Counted from the stretch's first letter, positions 34,045-42,590 are shown. The stretch is DNA of 64,000 nt from Polyangium mundeleinium (GCF_028369105.1 NZ_JAQNDO010000001.1:9022501-9086500), one strand, 5' to 3'. Numbers and translations are program-made. The notes: generated from the sequence alone by a model not told the origin.

Positions 34045-35378
34045 GGAACCTTCGCGTCGACCTCGATCGCTCGCCCGGGTGGTAACGACTCCCATCGCAA
34101 CGAATCGCCGACGAGCGTCGAGATTCGCTTCGGCCGCCCGCCGTCGAGGCGCATGAGATAAAGCCCAGGCCCCTCGCCCGAGGTGCGCGTCGAAAAGAAA
34201 GCCAGAATGCGGCCGTCGGGGCTACAGGCGGGATATCCGTTTCGACCCTGCCCCTGCGTCAGCCGCACCATGTCGCCGCCACGCTCACCCGCCGCCAACA
34301 GATCGCTGTCCTTGCCGCTGCCCACGGCGAACACCACCCGCACGCCGTCCGGGTGATTGCAGAACGTCGGCGCCGAGGCGAAGAGGCCCTCGGGCGTGAT
34401 GGGCTTGCCGTCCACGTAGATCCGCTGTCCATAACGACCCTCGCCCGCGAAGGCCAGTTTGCCGCTCGGCGTGAAGGTCGGCCGCAAGGCCATGCCGACC
34501 CCGGAGGCGGGCGTGAGGTGCTCGAAGTCGGGCCCCGCGAACAGCTTGATCGTGCCCTCCACCCCGATCGAGACCGCGACCTGCGATCGATCCCGGGAGA
34601 ACGCGAGCCCGTACACCGAACCTCGTACGGGCAGCGGGATCGTCCGGCCGCTCGCGGCGCGGAGCTGATATTCGCCGTGGTCCACGCTGGACGACCAGAA
34701 GAGCTCCTCGGTTTTCCCGAACGCAGGCGCGAGCGCGATCGCATCCGTGGGCGACACGGCCGCGGCGCCGTGGCCATCCGCGTCCATGGTGTAGACCTGG
34801 CGGAGCTTGCCCGTGCCGGCGACGAACGTCAGGTGGCTCCCGAACCCCCCATTTTTGCCCGTCAATGCGCCGATCAAGAGGTCCACGAGCCGATGGGATT
34901 CGGCCCGGAGATCCCCCGCCGGCACGAGGAAACGCCGCGCGAAGACCGGCGCGGCGCCGCGCGCCACGAGGTACACCCGCCCGGTGATCTCCACGCGATC
35001 CTGCCCCTCCCCCCGGCGCGCGCCCACCTGGATCAGCGCTTCGACGCGCTTCTTCGCCCAGGGCCGCACGTCCACCGCCGTCGCGAGCAGCGCCTCCTCC
35101 GGCGCCTCGCTCGGGGGCAAAAGCTCGAACTCGCCGCAGAGATCGAGGTCGCGGTGCGTGACGGCGTGCAAGGTCACGTCCTCGATGTCCGACGCGAGGG
35201 AAGGGACGACCGCGACGCGCGGGAGCGGGCGCGTCGCGCCGGCCACAACCACGATCGTGCCGAGCACGTCCGCGGTGCTTGGCGGGGCGTCGACCGCGGG
35301 CGTGTCCGCGGCGCGGGCGATCGAAGCGCCGGCCAAGAGCAGCGCGGTGCCCATGAAGAGCCGATGGAGGGCGCGCAT
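34041..35378 (-). CDS. tolB: TolB-like periplasmic beta-propeller protein
   Basis: A 445-residue exported protein. A signal peptide (FMGTALLLAGASIARA) is followed by an N-terminal TolB-type alpha/beta domain (~130 residues) and PD40-like propeller repeats: YTMDADGHGAAAVSP, VSIGVEGTIKLFAG, NGYPACSPDGRILAFFSTR and LYLMRLDGGRPKRIS. It lies in the order Pal, TolA-like, TolB-like, all close or overlapping. In Tol-Pal systems TolB binds Pal and helps maintain the outer membrane during division. The ATG shares one base with the previous stop (TGATG). An ATG nine bases upstream is possible. TolQ and TolR are not in this cluster. Confidence 0.85.
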   Translation of the reverse strand: MRALHRLFMGTALLLAGASIARAADTPAVDAPPSTADVLGTIVVVAGATRPLPRVAVVPSLASDIEDVTLHAVTHRDLDLCGEFELLPPSEAPEEALLATAVDVRPWAKKRVEALIQVGARRGEGQDRVEITGRVYLVARGAAPVFARRFLVPAGDLRAESHRLVDLLIGALTGKNGGFGSHLTFVAGTGKLRQVYTMDADGHGAAAVSPTDAIALAPAFGKTEELFWSSSVDHGEYQLRAASGRTIPLPVRGSVYGLAFSRDRSQVAVSIGVEGTIKLFAGPDFEHLTPASGVGMALRPTFTPSGKLAFAGEGRYGQRIYVDGKPITPEGLFASAPTFCNHPDGVRVVFAVGSGKDSDLLAAGERGGDMVRLTQGQGRNGYPACSPDGRILAFFSTRTSGEGPGLYLMRLDGGRPKRISTLVGDSLRWESLPPGRAIEVDAKVP

Positions 35379-36205
35379 CAATCGCATCGCTCCGGCGTGC
35401 AGGTGAAGGTGAGCGAGATCCGGTGCTGGACGATGTTCGGGTAGTTCTCCGGCGGAGGGGGGATCTCCTTTCCCCTCGCGCCCTCGAGCGCGGCGCGCGC
35501 GGCGGCGTCGAACGCCGCGTGGCCGCTCGGCGTGATCACGTAACTCGTGACCGTGCGGCCGCTCGAGACCTCGATCGTGGCGGCGACGCGGTATCGCGTG
35601 ATCTCCTCGGGGCCGAGCCCCGACCCGGAGACCCGAAAGCGCTGGCTGAACCACACACGGATCCGGTCCCGATAGATGTCCACGGCGCGGGCCTCGAGCG
35701 GGTCCGTCTCGGTGCCGTCCGCAATGCCGTCCGCGTGTCCTTTCACGGGGACATTGGCGGGCGGCGTCTCGGCGGAGACGGGAATCGTCGTCTCGATTTG
35801 TTTTGCGACCTCGACGTCGGGGGGCGGAATCCTCGCCCCGGCGTCGGTCTCCGATACGACCGGCTGCGGCCCGTCCTCGCCCCGGGTCGCGTCCGCGGGA
35901 GAGGCGGCGGCCGCCGCGGCGCGCGCTTGCGGAGCTTGCCTCACCCAGCGGTCCGGGAGCTTCGTTCGGTCCCACGTCCCCCCGAGCTTGAGCGCGGGCG
36001 CGAGGTCGGGCGCGGGATCCACATCGACCGTCGGGCTCGGCTCGACCTCCTCGACATCGAGGACCGGCGCGGCGCCGGGCGGCGCTGGACGCTCCGCGCA
36101 CACGAGGAGCAGGGCGCCTCCATGGACGGCCACGGAGGCGCAGAGCGTGATCGCGAGGGAGCGAGCACGCAAACCCGGAACGGCCGCGGGAGGGAGCGCG
36201 CGCAT
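35378..36205 (-). CDS. TolA/TonB-like energy-transducer protein
   Basis: A 275-residue envelope-spanning protein. One N-terminal transmembrane anchor (SLAITLCASVAVHGGALLLVC) is followed by a Pro/Glu-rich periplasmic linker (VLDVEEVEPSPTVDVDPAPDL). A C-terminal TonB/TolA-like domain (residues ~170-275) has RDRIRVWFSQRF, YRVAATIEVSSGRTVTSYVITPSGHAAFDAAARAAL and PENYPNIVQHRISLTF. The start is the ATG at 36205, five bases after the Pal stop; the open frame to 36253 would overlap Pal. By position it is the TolA of this Tol-Pal set, but TonB function for the window's receptor is also possible. Confidence 0.82.
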   Translation of the reverse strand: MRALPPAAVPGLRARSLAITLCASVAVHGGALLLVCAERPAPPGAAPVLDVEEVEPSPTVDVDPAPDLAPALKLGGTWDRTKLPDRWVRQAPQARAAAAAASPADATRGEDGPQPVVSETDAGARIPPPDVEVAKQIETTIPVSAETPPANVPVKGHADGIADGTETDPLEARAVDIYRDRIRVWFSQRFRVSGSGLGPEEITRYRVAATIEVSSGRTVTSYVITPSGHAAFDAAARAALEGARGKEIPPPPENYPNIVQHRISLTFTCTPERCD

Positions 36206-36210
36206 ACCCC

Positions 36211-36771
36211 TCAATCCGCGAGGAAAATGTCGACGCGGCGATCGCGCGCCCACCCCTCCTCGTCGCCGCCCGACGCCTCGAGCTCGCCTCGGGACGAGGT
36301 TTGCAGGCGCGACGCCTCGAGCCCTTTCTTGCCGAGGAAGCTCGCCACGCTGCTCGCGCGCTTATGCCCGAGCCCGAAGTTGTATTCGGTCTCCCCGCGC
36401 GCATCGGCGTGACCAACGACTCGCATTCCTTTGCCGGCGAGGTTCCCGCTGGAGAAGCAGCGCGCGAGGGCGTCCAGCGACGACGCGGCGTCGGACTGAA
36501 TGTACGAGGAGTCGAAGGCGAAATGCGCCTTCGGGATGTTGCCGCAAGCCTTGACGATGCGGTCGTCGATATGGACCGAGCTCGCGTCCGCGGGGGCGCT
36601 GCCCTTCGACGCGGACGCTCCCGCCGCCTGCCCGCTCGCGCCGGCTTCGCTGCCGTCACGCCCGGACGCCGCTTTCGGCCGGCTCGCCGGATCCGAACCG
36701 CAGCCCGCGACGAGCATGGCAAGCGCCGCCGCGATCGAAACGACAAGAATGCAACGGGATCGATCTCGCAT
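36211..36771 (-). CDS. pal: Peptidoglycan-associated lipoprotein, OmpA-like
   Basis: A 186-residue outer-membrane lipoprotein. The signal ILVVSIAAALAMLVAGC has a canonical lipobox. A Ser/Ala/Gly-rich linker and an OmpA-type peptidoglycan-binding domain (about residues 75-185) follow, with AHFAFDSSYIQ, GHADARGETEYNFGLGHKRASSV and RDRRVDIFL. Two ATGs are in frame. AGGAGG touches the first (36777) but is correctly spaced for the second (36771), so the second is used. The gene starts 24 bases after the receiver protein stop and five bases before the TolA-like gene. Confidence 0.93.
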   Translation of the reverse strand: MRDRSRCILVVSIAAALAMLVAGCGSDPASRPKAASGRDGSEAGASGQAAGASASKGSAPADASSVHIDDRIVKACGNIPKAHFAFDSSYIQSDAASSLDALARCFSSGNLAGKGMRVVGHADARGETEYNFGLGHKRASSVASFLGKKGLEASRLQTSSRGELEASGGDEEGWARDRRVDIFLAD

Positions 36772-36795
36772 GAGCATACCTCCTGGGGCAGGAAT

Positions 36796-37275
36796 TCATC
36801 CGGATGTCGAGCCCACCGCGCCCGGACGCCGGCCGGCGTTGAGCACGACCGTGCGCAGGTCGTCGACATCAAAAGGTTTGTCGAACACCGCGAAAGCGCC
36901 CGCGGCCCGCGCACGCGCGTGCGTCGCCGCGTCGCCGAACGCCGTGGTCAGCACGAAGGGCGTGCGCCACCCGACCTCGCGCATGGACGCGAGCACGTCG
37001 AGCCCGCTCTTGCCGGGCATGCGGATATCCGAGACGATCACGTCGGGCGGGCTCTCTTCGAGCGCGCCCTGCGATACCGCGCGCAAGAACTCGAGGAGCT
37101 GCGTCCCGTTCTCGATCTCGATCACCGTATGCCCGTCCTTGCGCAGGGCCTGCGCGAGGAAGAGGCGCACCTCCAGGTCGTCCTCGGCGAGGACCACGCG
37201 CAAGGGCTCTCGACGCCGCGGATCGTCTCCGTCGACCACGAGGTCCCACGCCGCGCTCGATGTACGTCGCGCCAT
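36796..37275 (-). CDS. Single-domain response regulator (CheY-like)
   Basis: A 159-residue receiver without an output domain. Acidic pocket AEDD, phospho-acceptor aspartate in VIVSDIRMPGKSG, TTAFGD and the lysine in FDKPFD are all present. The ~30-residue N-terminal extension from the ATG at 37275 may be partly non-coding; a TTG just before RVVLAEDD is an alternative. A sigma-54-type promoter lies directly upstream (37289-37304), while the preceding gene encodes a sigma-54 activator. It is placed ahead of Pal, TolA- and TolB-like genes with 24 bases to Pal, so it may set or sense envelope status. Confidence 0.87.
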   Translation of the reverse strand: MARRTSSAAWDLVVDGDDPRRREPLRVVLAEDDLEVRLFLAQALRKDGHTVIEIENGTQLLEFLRAVSQGALEESPPDVIVSDIRMPGKSGLDVLASMREVGWRTPFVLTTAFGDAATHARARAAGAFAVFDKPFDVDDLRTVVLNAGRRPGAVGSTSG

Positions 37276-37288
37276 TGCGCCCGGGAAT

Positions 37289-37304
37289 TGCAAGGAGCGC
37301 GCCA
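37289..37304 (-). promoter_or_regulatory. Candidate sigma-54 promoter of the receiver-Pal operon
   Basis: The minus strand reads TGGCGCGCTCCTTGCA. It departs from the consensus core at the A of TGGCAC (here G) and has C at the following purine position. GG (37303-37302) and GC (37291-37290) are in register. The predicted start, 37278, is three bases before the ATG at 37275. The gene upstream encodes an NtrC-type activator. Confidence 0.55.
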
Positions 37305-37355
37305 CGCGGATCCGGGCCGAACACCGGCGGGATCGGGGGCCCGACGCGCGCCGCG

Positions 37356-37376
37356 AGCGCCGTGTTTCGCGGCGCT
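37356..37376. other. Hairpin between the NtrC-type gene and the receiver gene
   Basis: AGCGCCG (37356-37362), seven-base loop, CGGCGCT (37370-37376): a perfect 7-bp stem just after the activator stop and upstream of the promoter at 37289-37304. It has no T-run. It could be a weak terminator or a binding site for the activator. Confidence 0.4.
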
Positions 37377-37400
37377 GTTGCATTCTGCGACGGAGACGCC

Positions 37401-38774
37401 TCAGTCGCTCGTGCCGTACCGCGCGAGCTTGCGGTACAGCGTGGCGCGATCGAGCTTCAGGAGCTCCGCCGCGCGCGTCTTGTTGCCGCGCACCGCCTCG
37501 AGGACCCGCAGAATGTACCGACGCTCCACTTCTTCGAGCGGCAAGAGCTCCGCGGGATCGTCCGTGGCCACCACCACGTGCTTGGCCTCGTGGGTGCGGA
37601 TCTTCTCGGGCAGATCCTCCGCGCCGATCTGCTCGTACGTGGCGAGGGCGACGGCGCGCTCGATGCAATTGGAGAGCTCGCGGACGTTGCCCGGCCACGC
37701 ATAACTCATGAGCTTGTCGGCCGCCTCGGGGGACAAGCCCGTGACGGGGCGCCCGGTCGTCGCGGCGAACTTCTCCACGAACCGCTGCGCGAGAAGCAAG
37801 ATGTCCGTGCCCCGCGAGCGCAGCGGCGGCATCTCCACCTGGACGACGTGGATACGATAATAGAGGTCCTCCCGGAATCGGCGCTCCTCCACGGCGGCTT
37901 CGAGATCACGATTCGTCGCGGACACGATGCGCACGTCCACGGCCACCTCGTCGTCGCCGCCGATGGGACGCACGGTCCTCTCCTGCAAGGCCCGCAGGAG
38001 CTTCGGCTGCAGGCCGAGCGGCATGTCGCCGATCTCGTCGAGGAAGAGGGTCCCCCCGTGCGCCTTTTGAAAAAGGCCCGTGCGCGCCGCGCGCGCGTCG
38101 GTGAAGGCGCCACGGACGTGGCCGAAGAGCTCGCTTTCGAGCAACGCCTCGGGCATCGCCGCGCAGTTGATCGCGACGAACGGCCCGCTGCGCCGCGCGC
38201 TGCGCCGATGCAGGGCGCGCGCCGCGAGCTCCTTGCCCGTGCCACTCTCGCCCGTGATCAGCACCGAGGTATCGAGATCGGCCACCCGCTCCAGCAGGTC
38301 GGTCGCCCGCTTCATCGCCGCGCTCGCCCCGACCATCTCCTCGAACTCGCGCGCCTCCGCCGCCGCGCGCCGCAGCCGCCTCACCTCGTCGCGCAGCGCC
38401 CGGTGCCGCACCGCCCGCTCCACCGCGATGCGCAGCACTTCGAGCTCGAAGGGCTTGGGGAGGAAATCGTACGCGCCCGCGCGGATCGCCGCGATCGCCG
38501 TGTCGAGGCTGCCGAACGCCGTGATGACGATGACGGGCACGTCGGGCCGCGTCCCGACGATCCGCTCGCAGAGCGTGAGGCCGGTCATTCCCTTCATTTG
38601 CAGGTCGGCCACGACCACATCGAAATCCTCGGTCGCGAGCAGGTCGAGCCCCTGCTCGCCGCTCGTCCGGTACGACGTGACGAACCCGCGCTTCTTGAGC
38701 CCTGCGTCCAGCAGATCGCAGACGTCGGGCTCGTCGTCGATGATCAGGACACGCCCGGGGATGCTCGGCGGCAC
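37401..38774 (-). CDS. NtrC-family sigma-54-dependent response regulator
   Basis: A 457-residue response regulator. The receiver (residues 5-120) has LIIDDEPDV and the phospho-acceptor in VVVADLQMKG, with the conserved lysine in PKPFE. The AAA+ core has Walker A GESGTGKE, loop GAFTDA (usual GAFTGA), Walker B GTLFLDEIGD and NRDLEAAVEERRFREDLYYR. The Fis-type helix-turn-helix is NKTRAAELLKLDRATLYRKL. It starts at a GTG (38774) overlapping the partner kinase gene by 31 bases. The pair probably forms a cognate two-component system. Candidate targets include the receiver/Pal unit immediately downstream. Confidence 0.93.
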   Translation of the reverse strand: MPPSIPGRVLIIDDEPDVCDLLDAGLKKRGFVTSYRTSGEQGLDLLATEDFDVVVADLQMKGMTGLTLCERIVGTRPDVPVIVITAFGSLDTAIAAIRAGAYDFLPKPFELEVLRIAVERAVRHRALRDEVRRLRRAAAEAREFEEMVGASAAMKRATDLLERVADLDTSVLITGESGTGKELAARALHRRSARRSGPFVAINCAAMPEALLESELFGHVRGAFTDARAARTGLFQKAHGGTLFLDEIGDMPLGLQPKLLRALQERTVRPIGGDDEVAVDVRIVSATNRDLEAAVEERRFREDLYYRIHVVQVEMPPLRSRGTDILLLAQRFVEKFAATTGRPVTGLSPEAADKLMSYAWPGNVRELSNCIERAVALATYEQIGAEDLPEKIRTHEAKHVVVATDDPAELLPLEEVERRYILRVLEAVRGNKTRAAELLKLDRATLYRKLARYGTSD

Positions 38775-40234
38775 AAGGGCAGGTATACGCGAAACCGGCT
38801 GCCTTTGCCCGCCTCGCTGTCGACGCGGATGAACCCCTCGTGTTCCTGGACGATGCCATAGGAGACCGAGAGCCCGAGCCCGGTCCCTTCGCCCACGTCC
38901 TTGGTCGTGAAGAAGGGTTCGAAAATATGGGCCACGACGTCGGGAGGCATCCCCTCGCCCTCGTCGAGGACCTCGATGCAAGCGTACGTGGCCTCGTCCC
39001 CGCCGATGTCGCCGGGAGGCGCCGCGCGTTCTTCGTGAACCTTCACGCAGAGCCGCCCGCCTGCTTTCATGGCCTGGATGCCATTGACCACCAGGTTCGT
39101 GAGCGCCTGCTGGATCTGCTCGGCGTCGGCGTCCGCCTCGACGGGCGCTTCGCCGGTCTCGATCTCGATCGACACCGTCCGCTTGTCGGCGAGCGGCTTG
39201 AGGAGCGACACGGTGCGCCGCGTGATGGCGCGGAGGTCGAGGCGTGACTTCTCGGCGCCTCGCCGGCGCGCGAAATCGAGGAGCTGGCGCACGATGCGGA
39301 TGATGCGATCGGTTTGCTCGGCGATGGTGCGCGCGTTCCTCTCGACCTCCTCGGGGCTCGTCCCGTCCTCGCAGAGCATCCGCGCGCGGCCCGAAATGAC
39401 CTGGAGCGGCGCCCCGAGCTCGTGCGCGATGCCCGCGCCCAGCTTGCCCACGGTCGCGAGGCGATCGGCGTGGCGGAGCTGCTCGAGCGCGCTGATCCGC
39501 GCGTCCGTCTCCCGCGCCGCGCGCGCGTTGGCCTCCGCGAGGCGGTCGCACATGAGGTTCATCTCGTGGGCGAGCTGGCCGATCTCGTCGCGCTGGGAGA
39601 GCGCGAGGCGCGCCGAGAGGTCCCCCGCACCGACGCGGCGCGCCTGCGCGATGAGGCTCTGCATCGGCCGGCCGACGAACCATACGCCGAGGCCCGTGGC
39701 GATGAGCCCGCACACGAGCGCGACCGCGAGGTTCGCGAGGAACGTGTTGAACAGCGCCGTCCGCACGTATTGCTTCTCGCCCGCCAGCGATTCCGCGAGC
39801 TCGATGGCGCCGAGCGATCCTCCGCCTTCCGCGACCACGGGCACGAACGTGACGAGGTGCTCTTCGTTCACGTCGTCGAGGCGCGGGAGCCTGAGCACGA
39901 CCTCCTCGCCCCTCGCGACGGGCTCGAGCGCGACGCGGGGCGCGGCGGGGGCGTCGACGCTCTCCGCGGGCACGTCGAGCGAGACCCAGCGAATGCGGAC
40001 ATGGCTCTCGCGCTGGTTGGCGAGCTGCACGACGGCGCGGGCGCGATCACGCCCGTCGGCTTGATACACCTCGGCGACGGCTGCGGCGAGGACGCGGCCA
40101 TAGACGTGCGAGTCGTGGCGAATGTCCGTCTCGAAGAGCGTGATCAGACGCCGCACGCGGGTGTAGGCGTGCACGGCGACGACCGCGAATACGCCCAGGA
40201 TGAGGGCGATGGCGAGCTTGCGGGCGAGAATCAC
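38744..40234 (-). CDS. HAMP-containing sensor histidine kinase
   Basis: A 496-residue membrane kinase. An N-terminal helix (LAIALILGVFAVVAVHAY) and a ~140-residue periplasmic sensor lead to a second helix (FLANLAVALVCGLIATGLGVWF) and a HAMP domain (GRPMQSLIAQARRVGAGDLSARL). The HisKA motif is TVGKLGAGIAHELGAPLQVI, and the HATPase shows NLVVNGIQAM, DEGEGMPPD, FFTTKDVGEGTGLGLSVSYG. This is the NtrB/AtoS-like subfamily that pairs with NtrC-type regulators, which is exactly the overlapping downstream gene. The start is a GTG at 40234; no ATG is in frame near the first helix. It is 41 bases after the methyltransferase stop. Confidence 0.92.
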   Translation of the reverse strand: MILARKLAIALILGVFAVVAVHAYTRVRRLITLFETDIRHDSHVYGRVLAAAVAEVYQADGRDRARAVVQLANQRESHVRIRWVSLDVPAESVDAPAAPRVALEPVARGEEVVLRLPRLDDVNEEHLVTFVPVVAEGGGSLGAIELAESLAGEKQYVRTALFNTFLANLAVALVCGLIATGLGVWFVGRPMQSLIAQARRVGAGDLSARLALSQRDEIGQLAHEMNLMCDRLAEANARAARETDARISALEQLRHADRLATVGKLGAGIAHELGAPLQVISGRARMLCEDGTSPEEVERNARTIAEQTDRIIRIVRQLLDFARRRGAEKSRLDLRAITRRTVSLLKPLADKRTVSIEIETGEAPVEADADAEQIQQALTNLVVNGIQAMKAGGRLCVKVHEERAAPPGDIGGDEATYACIEVLDEGEGMPPDVVAHIFEPFFTTKDVGEGTGLGLSVSYGIVQEHEGFIRVDSEAGKGSRFRVYLPLCRRASPGVS

Positions 40235-40275
40235 CGCGGGATCGTACCATGGCGCGGTCCTTCGCCCGCATCCTC

Positions 40276-40965
40276 TCAGCGCCCCGCGATCCAGCCGTCG
40301 AACGTCCCCTCCCCGCGTGCGCTCCCTGCGTCGACCTTGATCCACAGATTGAGGAACGCCGTCCCCGCCGTCCTTTCGGGGTATTTCCGGTACGTCGCCG
40401 GCACCCGCGCCCCGAGCCCGTGGAACGTCACGATCCGCGTGCCCACCGGCAAAACGTCGAGCGCCGCTTCCACCCGCGCCGTGTCCTCGCGAAAACGCGC
40501 CTCGGTCAGCGGAATGGCGTCGTCGAGCCGCCTCGCCTCGGGGAAGATGTTTTCCTCGAATGGGTTGCAAAAATAGTACGCCCGGTACGTATCCCAATCG
40601 ATAGCGTCGAGCGTGCCCGGCCGCACCTCGGCTCGACCTGCGAGCCCGAGCACGTCGATCACCTCTGTCGCGGTCTCGACGAGGGCCGCGCGGTGCTCGA
40701 TTCCATGGAACACCGCGTCGGTCGTGAGCGCGCCCGCGATGCAGAGCTTGCCCACGCCCGCGCCGACGTCGAGCACGGGCCCGCCTGCCTCGGCGAGGAG
40801 GCGGCTCACCTTCCGTGCGACGACGAGGGGGGTCCAGAAGCGCGACGAGACGCGCCGGATGGGCTCGGGGAAGAGCTGATCGAAGGCGCGATCGGAGACG
40901 GGGCGCCCCGCGCGGACATCGTCGATCATCTTGTGGAGATCGACGTCGAGGTGGGGGCGCGTCAT
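40276..40965 (-). CDS. Class I SAM-dependent methyltransferase-like protein
   Basis: A 229-residue protein. Motif I is VLDVGAGVGKLCIAGAL, followed by FHGIEHRAALVETA (motif II acidic residue) and YYFCNPFEENIF at the usual motif IV position. The C-terminal part has LPVGTRIVTFHGLGARVP. The substrate is unknown; the NPF motif hints at an N- or small-molecule methylase, but this is weak. The ATG at 40965 is eight bases from the NlpC-like gene stop, so both are in one unit. The open frame to 41148 overlaps that gene and is a shadow. Confidence 0.83.
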   Translation of the reverse strand: MTRPHLDVDLHKMIDDVRAGRPVSDRAFDQLFPEPIRRVSSRFWTPLVVARKVSRLLAEAGGPVLDVGAGVGKLCIAGALTTDAVFHGIEHRAALVETATEVIDVLGLAGRAEVRPGTLDAIDWDTYRAYYFCNPFEENIFPEARRLDDAIPLTEARFREDTARVEAALDVLPVGTRIVTFHGLGARVPATYRKYPERTAGTAFLNLWIKVDAGSARGEGTFDGWIAGR

Positions 40966-40972
40966 GCGAGGG

Positions 40973-41344
40973 TCAGAAGCCGGTGTACCGCAGGAACGCG
41001 TCCGGCTTCTTGCCGCCGTACGAGCCGTTCCAGTAGCCCTTCTTGTAGTTCGCCTCGGCCACCCCCGTCGAGGTCTGCGAGCCGATGAACGTGCCCTGAT
41101 CCGGGTCGAGCACGATACCGATGTGTCCCGGCCAGTGGACGAGATCACCGGCCTGGGGCTCGGTCACCTTCTGGAAGTAGGGCGAACTGCCGAAGTCGTT
41201 CGCCAGCATGTAAGGGAACTTCGGGTTCACCGAAGCCCGCAGCACCGCGACGACGAACTGGTTGCATTTCATCTCGGCGTAAGAGATCTCCCGGCCTTGC
41301 ATCTGCTCGTAGTTCCGGGCCACCTGCGCAATGTCGTATCCCAT
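40973..41344 (-). CDS. Small NlpC/P60-like cysteine peptidase, no signal peptide
   Basis: A 123-residue protein with the NlpC/P60 catalytic pattern: Cys27 in AEMKCNQFVVAV and His74 in GDLVHWPGHIGIVLD, plus FIGSQTSTGVAEANY. Family members cut gamma-D-Glu-mDAP or related peptide bonds in peptidoglycan. There is no signal peptide or transmembrane segment, and no linker or SH3 domain, so export would need another route. GGAGGAG seven bases upstream fixes the ATG at 41344. The neighbour downstream is a methyltransferase. No adaptor, Hcp/VgrG or immunity-like lipoprotein is adjacent, so an effector role is only a possibility. Confidence 0.8.
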   Translation of the reverse strand: MGYDIAQVARNYEQMQGREISYAEMKCNQFVVAVLRASVNPKFPYMLANDFGSSPYFQKVTEPQAGDLVHWPGHIGIVLDPDQGTFIGSQTSTGVAEANYKKGYWNGSYGGKKPDAFLRYTGF

Positions 41345-41426
41345 GGAAGACTCCTCCCGCTTCGCGAAGAATGGTCGGGAGTTTACACGCGCATCGGCGA
41401 GATGAAAACCCCCTTTTGGTGAATCC

Positions 41427-42530
41427 TCAGGGGAAACGTGCACGGAGCGCCGCGGCAAGGGCCGGGGCCGCATCGGGCAAGGGCCCGCGGCAGGCACGAC
41501 GCGCAGCGTCGAAGAGGGCCTCGGGGCGCGACAACGCAGCGCGCGCTTCCGCCTCGTCCGCGAGCCGAACGCCGAGGCCGAGCGCCTCGACGTCCAGGGC
41601 GAGGCGCACCGACTCGGGGCTCCCGTGCAGCGGGAAAACGGCGAGCGGCACGCCGGCGATCGCGGCCTCGGCGAGCGTCGAATACCCGGCCTTCGCGAGG
41701 ACGAGATCACAGGCGCCGAAATAACTTTGCGGGTCGGGCGTGATGGCAGGGAAATGGACGAGCGGGCCGCGCGGCGGCGGATCGGCGGCGTGGGAGGGCA
41801 CGAGGAGCCGGACGCCCGAGGCGGGCGCGGAGGCGGAGAGGACGTCGTAAAGAACAGCGTCGAGGCTGCCGCCGAGGCCAAGGCCGAGGAGAAGGTCCCC
41901 TTCCGGGACGCCGAGCTCACGGCGAACGGTCGCGCGATCCCGGCGCGGGCGGCGCGCGAGGACGCCGTCGATGTCGTGGAGGGTCGAGAGTCCGGCGAGC
42001 GGCATTGCGCCGAGGCGAAGGCGATAACCAACGCGCGCGCGGGCATACGCGTCCGCGAGGATCGCGTCGAGCTCCCCGCCGAATCGGCCGGCATACATGT
42101 CGAGCCAGGTGAAGTTCGAGCAAAGGACGGCGGGCACGTCCGCGCGCGCGGCGGCGAGGAGCGCGGCGGCGGGGACGTCGGCGACGACGAGCGCAGCGCC
42201 GAGGGACACGAGGCGCTGGGCCTCGATCGCGACGAGGCGGGGCAAATCCGCGCGCCACGCGGCGAGGGCCTCACGGGAGCGGTCGAGGTCGAAGTCGAGG
42301 GCGCCGGCGCGCGGGGCGAGGCCGGGATCGAGCGAGGCAAAGACGACGTCGACGGGCGCCGGGAGCAAGGGCAACGCGGCGCGGATCATGGGCGCAGCGG
42401 CGCCGGCGCAGAGCGTGACGGAGGCGCCGTCCTCGGCGAGGCGCGACGCGAGCGCGAGCATGCGGGCGGCATGACCGAAGCCATGATCGGAGGCGTAGAC
42501 GACCATACGAGCGGGGGGTGCCGCGGGCAT
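41427..42530 (-). CDS. GT-B glycosyltransferase-like protein
   Basis: A 367-residue protein with a GT-B fold signature. The N-terminal YASDHGFGHAARMLALASRLAE is followed by PAVLCSNFTWLDMYAG, a hinge region LLLGLGLGGSLDA, and a C-terminal donor-site segment CDLVLAKAGYSTLAEAAIAGVPLAVFP. The GHxxR-like start resembles the glycosyltransferase domain found with arabinokinase and MurG-like enzymes. Donor and acceptor are unknown. The ATG at 42530 is used, though ATG 42506 (MVVYASDHG) is also possible. It is divergent from the Nif3-type gene across 60 bases. Confidence 0.82.
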   Translation of the reverse strand: MPAAPPARMVVYASDHGFGHAARMLALASRLAEDGASVTLCAGAAAPMIRAALPLLPAPVDVVFASLDPGLAPRAGALDFDLDRSREALAAWRADLPRLVAIEAQRLVSLGAALVVADVPAAALLAAARADVPAVLCSNFTWLDMYAGRFGGELDAILADAYARARVGYRLRLGAMPLAGLSTLHDIDGVLARRPRRDRATVRRELGVPEGDLLLGLGLGGSLDAVLYDVLSASAPASGVRLLVPSHAADPPPRGPLVHFPAITPDPQSYFGACDLVLAKAGYSTLAEAAIAGVPLAVFPLHGSPESVRLALDVEALGLGVRLADEAEARAALSRPEALFDAARRACRGPLPDAAPALAAALRARFP

Positions 42531-42590
42531 GGCCCTCTGGTAGCGCAAATCGGCGCGGCGGGGGCGGGCTTTGTGATAAGAGCAGACCTC

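Noticed and set aside
35379-36914. Extended 957-residue reading of the TolB-like gene
   Set aside because: The upstream part is another frame of the TolA-like and Pal genes; a signal peptide begins at 35378.
40973-41344. Calling the NlpC/P60 protein a type VI secretion effector
   Set aside because: No secretion genes, adaptor or immunity gene are adjacent, so only a weak possibility was kept.
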